This document shows positions 30,768 to 32,291 of a stretch of 32,291 bases of DNA, one piece after another. Every line of letters begins with the position of its first letter. Position 1 is the first letter of the stretch. The translations under genes were made by a program, and so were the position numbers. The stretch covers positions 1 to 32,291 of the forward strand of contig BDDC01001153.1 in assembly GCA_001662425.1 (NCBI GenBank). The letters are read 5' to 3'. The stretch is from Chlamydomonas sphaeroides. Lineage: Eukaryota > Chlorophyta > Chlorophyceae > Chlamydomonadales > Chlamydomonadaceae. The notes under the pieces are model-generated. The model was not told where the DNA came from and did no database searches. It was given only the letters and a program-made list of their open reading frames with translations.

Positions 30768-32291
30768 ATGGGCAGCCCAGACAAGGCTGAGGACGCCCAG
30801 GCGCGTGCGCCGCGCCAGCAGCGCGTGGGCCGCTACAAGGTCTGGTTGCTCCAGAAGCGGCTAGCGGAGCTCAGCGCCCAAGTTGAGGCGTCCATCCTGG
30901 AGGTCAGCAACGCCTCTTTGTTTCTGCCGCGCTGCCGGGACGTTCGGCCTCGTTCGAGCTCCTGGAGCTGACGCCATCTGGGGGTGGGGGGGCACGCCAT
31001 CGCACCTGCGCGCAGGCCCGCCAGCTGGTTGCCTGGAAGCAGGCGTACCAGCCCTCGATGCTAGGCGAGCTCACGGAGGAGGACAAGCGCATCCTGGAGC
31101 ACAACCACCGGCTGCGGCTGACGGACGTAGTGCAGAGGCACTGCTCCGCAGCGCTCAAAACCATCACGCAGCATAAGGTAAACCGGGGCCGTGTCCTCGC
31201 CCCCTGGACTCGCGCCCGCGCAGCTCACACATACACAGAGCAGGCGTGTCTGCGCCACCCTGGGCCGAGCCGGCGCTGGCCTCCACCTCATCGCTCCTCG
31301 TGCCCAAACCCTGCGCTGCCCCCTGGTTCTATCCAACCTTCCCCCCGGACAGTGGGCGTTCCCCTTCAACAACCCCGTCGACACCAGCCGCTTCCCCGAC
31401 TACCCAAAGGTCAGTCTATACCTCAGGCCCTGCCCTTCGGCACATTCCAGCCGCAGCGTCATGGCCCTGACACAGCCAGCCAGCCAGCAGCGAGAGCCCG
31501 TCGGGCTCCCCGCCACAGCAAGCCACCGCTCCCTCCGCGCAGGCCTCTCCGCGCATGCGTCCAATGCACACATGCGGCGTCGCAGCCCCACGCGCTGCCT
31601 CCTTCCCCGCCCCTTCCTCCCCCGCAGGTGGTGTCGAACCCCATGGACTTCTCCACCATCCGCGCCCGCACCGACAACAACTACTACCGCGACCCCAAGG
31701 AGTGGTGGGGTGACGTCATGCTGGTGTTCGCCAACGCCAAGCGCTACAACGCGCCCGGCACCGACTGCCACCTCATGGCGCAGACGCTGCAGGTGGGGCG
31801 GCGGTGGCGGGAGGGCCAAGGGGGACGGGTGTGCAGCGGGTGGGACACGGCAATGGGGCGGCGGGACGAAGGCCTGACAAGGCCTCACGACGAGCGGCTT
31901 CAAGCCGCCTTGGGCTCGGTGGGAAGGGGCAGGCTCCGGCAAGCACAGCGCGACTCGGTGGCTGCAGGAAGGGTGGGTGGGCACATGGGCTGAACCTGGC
32001 ATTAGAGGGGTGGAGGTCGAGACGTTGGGGCCGACGGCGTCGCGCCGATGGTGTTGCCGGGGCCGCACGCGGTGTGTGGTCCGCAGGAGGTGAGCGAGGA
32101 GAAGTACGAGAAGCTCATAGCGCCGCGGCTGGCGGAGGAGTCGGCGGCCACGCAGCGCGATGAGGCGGCGCTGCGGCGCAAGCGCGCGGAGCTCATGGCG
32201 GCGGCGGTGGAGGAGACGATGGAGCTGCAGGTGGCCAGCCTGATCGGCCTCATGGCGGTACGAGGGGCTGGGGAGGGGAGGGGAGGGGAGG
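30768..32291 (+). CDS. GTE: GTE-type bromodomain protein (GTE1/GTE6-like), 3' truncated by the window
   Basis: Plant GTE proteins are BET-like nuclear factors that read acetylated histones through one bromodomain and carry a C-terminal NET domain. Five exons (30768-30902, 31016-31177, 31353-31409, 31628-31792, 32087-32257) join at phase 0 into 230 residues before the window ends. The N-terminus has a coiled-coil-like segment (LLQKRLAELSAQVEASILE). The bromodomain runs from ALKTITQHKWAFPFNNPVD through FPDYPKVVSNPMDFSTI to WWGDVMLVFANAKRYNAPG, with acetyl-lysine-pocket landmarks WAFPF and the Asn in RYN. TITQHK..AFPF and PMDFSTI are closer to GTE1/GTE6 than to animal BRD proteins. A long charged helix rich in Glu, Arg and Ala follows. 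The NET domain should lie in downstream exons outside this window. The last donor (MA|GTACGA at 32258) is tentative. Confidence 0.88.
32270..32291 (+). repeat. GGGGA tandem repeat at the window end
   Basis: Four successive GGGGA/GGGGAGG units run to the window edge inside the putative intron of the bromodomain gene. Four runs of four Gs could form a G-quadruplex. The full length cannot be seen. Confidence 0.5.

Noticed and set aside
1..32291. tRNA or rRNA genes
   Set aside because: No cloverleaf with a recognisable T-loop word (GGTTCGAAT-like) and no rRNA-like stretch was found on reading. A covariance scan was not possible.

Overview
The window looks like nuclear DNA of a GC-rich green alga, probably a volvocine or other chlamydomonadalean species. 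The evidence is many short GT-AG introns in GC-saturated genes, Ala/Gly/Pro/Ser-rich low-complexity protein segments, abundant minisatellites, a TGTAA poly(A)-type signal behind one gene, and plant-type homologues (a GTE bromodomain protein and a PAS2-type dehydratase). A run of ten Ns at 10470-10479 marks a draft-assembly gap. No prokaryotic operons, rRNA, tRNA or CRISPR arrays were seen. All gene models are conceptual, built by joining open frames at consensus splice sites with matching phase.

Layout. 1-4748 is gene-poor and repeat-rich: UUCG hairpins, a three-copy repeat at 1013-1530, and one copy of a ~190 bp dispersed repeat at 2150-2345. 4749-12473 (minus) is a ~22-exon gene for an APAF-1-like protein: winged helix, helical domain and ~15-16 WD40 repeats, but with no NB-ARC ATPase where one is expected. 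A short divergent promoter region separates it from a complete NOL9/GRC3 RNA 5'-kinase gene at 13333-16734 (plus, 9 exons).

17995-22627 (minus) holds three tandem paralogues of a family I do not recognise. They share an exon pair, intron position and intron phase, and the motifs GHVFEVHVEAS-[FY]-NL and DRP..TL..AQLK. This is the most likely undescribed item in the window. A second copy of the dispersed repeat lies at 23003-23184. 23981-25820 (plus) is a complete 3-hydroxyacyl-CoA dehydratase gene (very-long-chain fatty acid elongation), with an apparent GC-AG intron and an overlapping upstream ORF. 26829-30270 (minus) is a complete 5-exon gene for an 870-residue, mostly disordered protein with repeated RPxSA motifs, perhaps cilia-associated. 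A ~500 bp divergent promoter links it to 30768 onward (plus), a GTE1/GTE6-like bromodomain gene cut off by the window end.

The genes are functionally mixed (rRNA processing, lipid elongation, chromatin reading, a WD40 scaffold or sensor), as is normal for a eukaryotic chromosome arm. The only clear relationships are the tandem paralogue cluster, the two divergent gene pairs, and one convergent pair.
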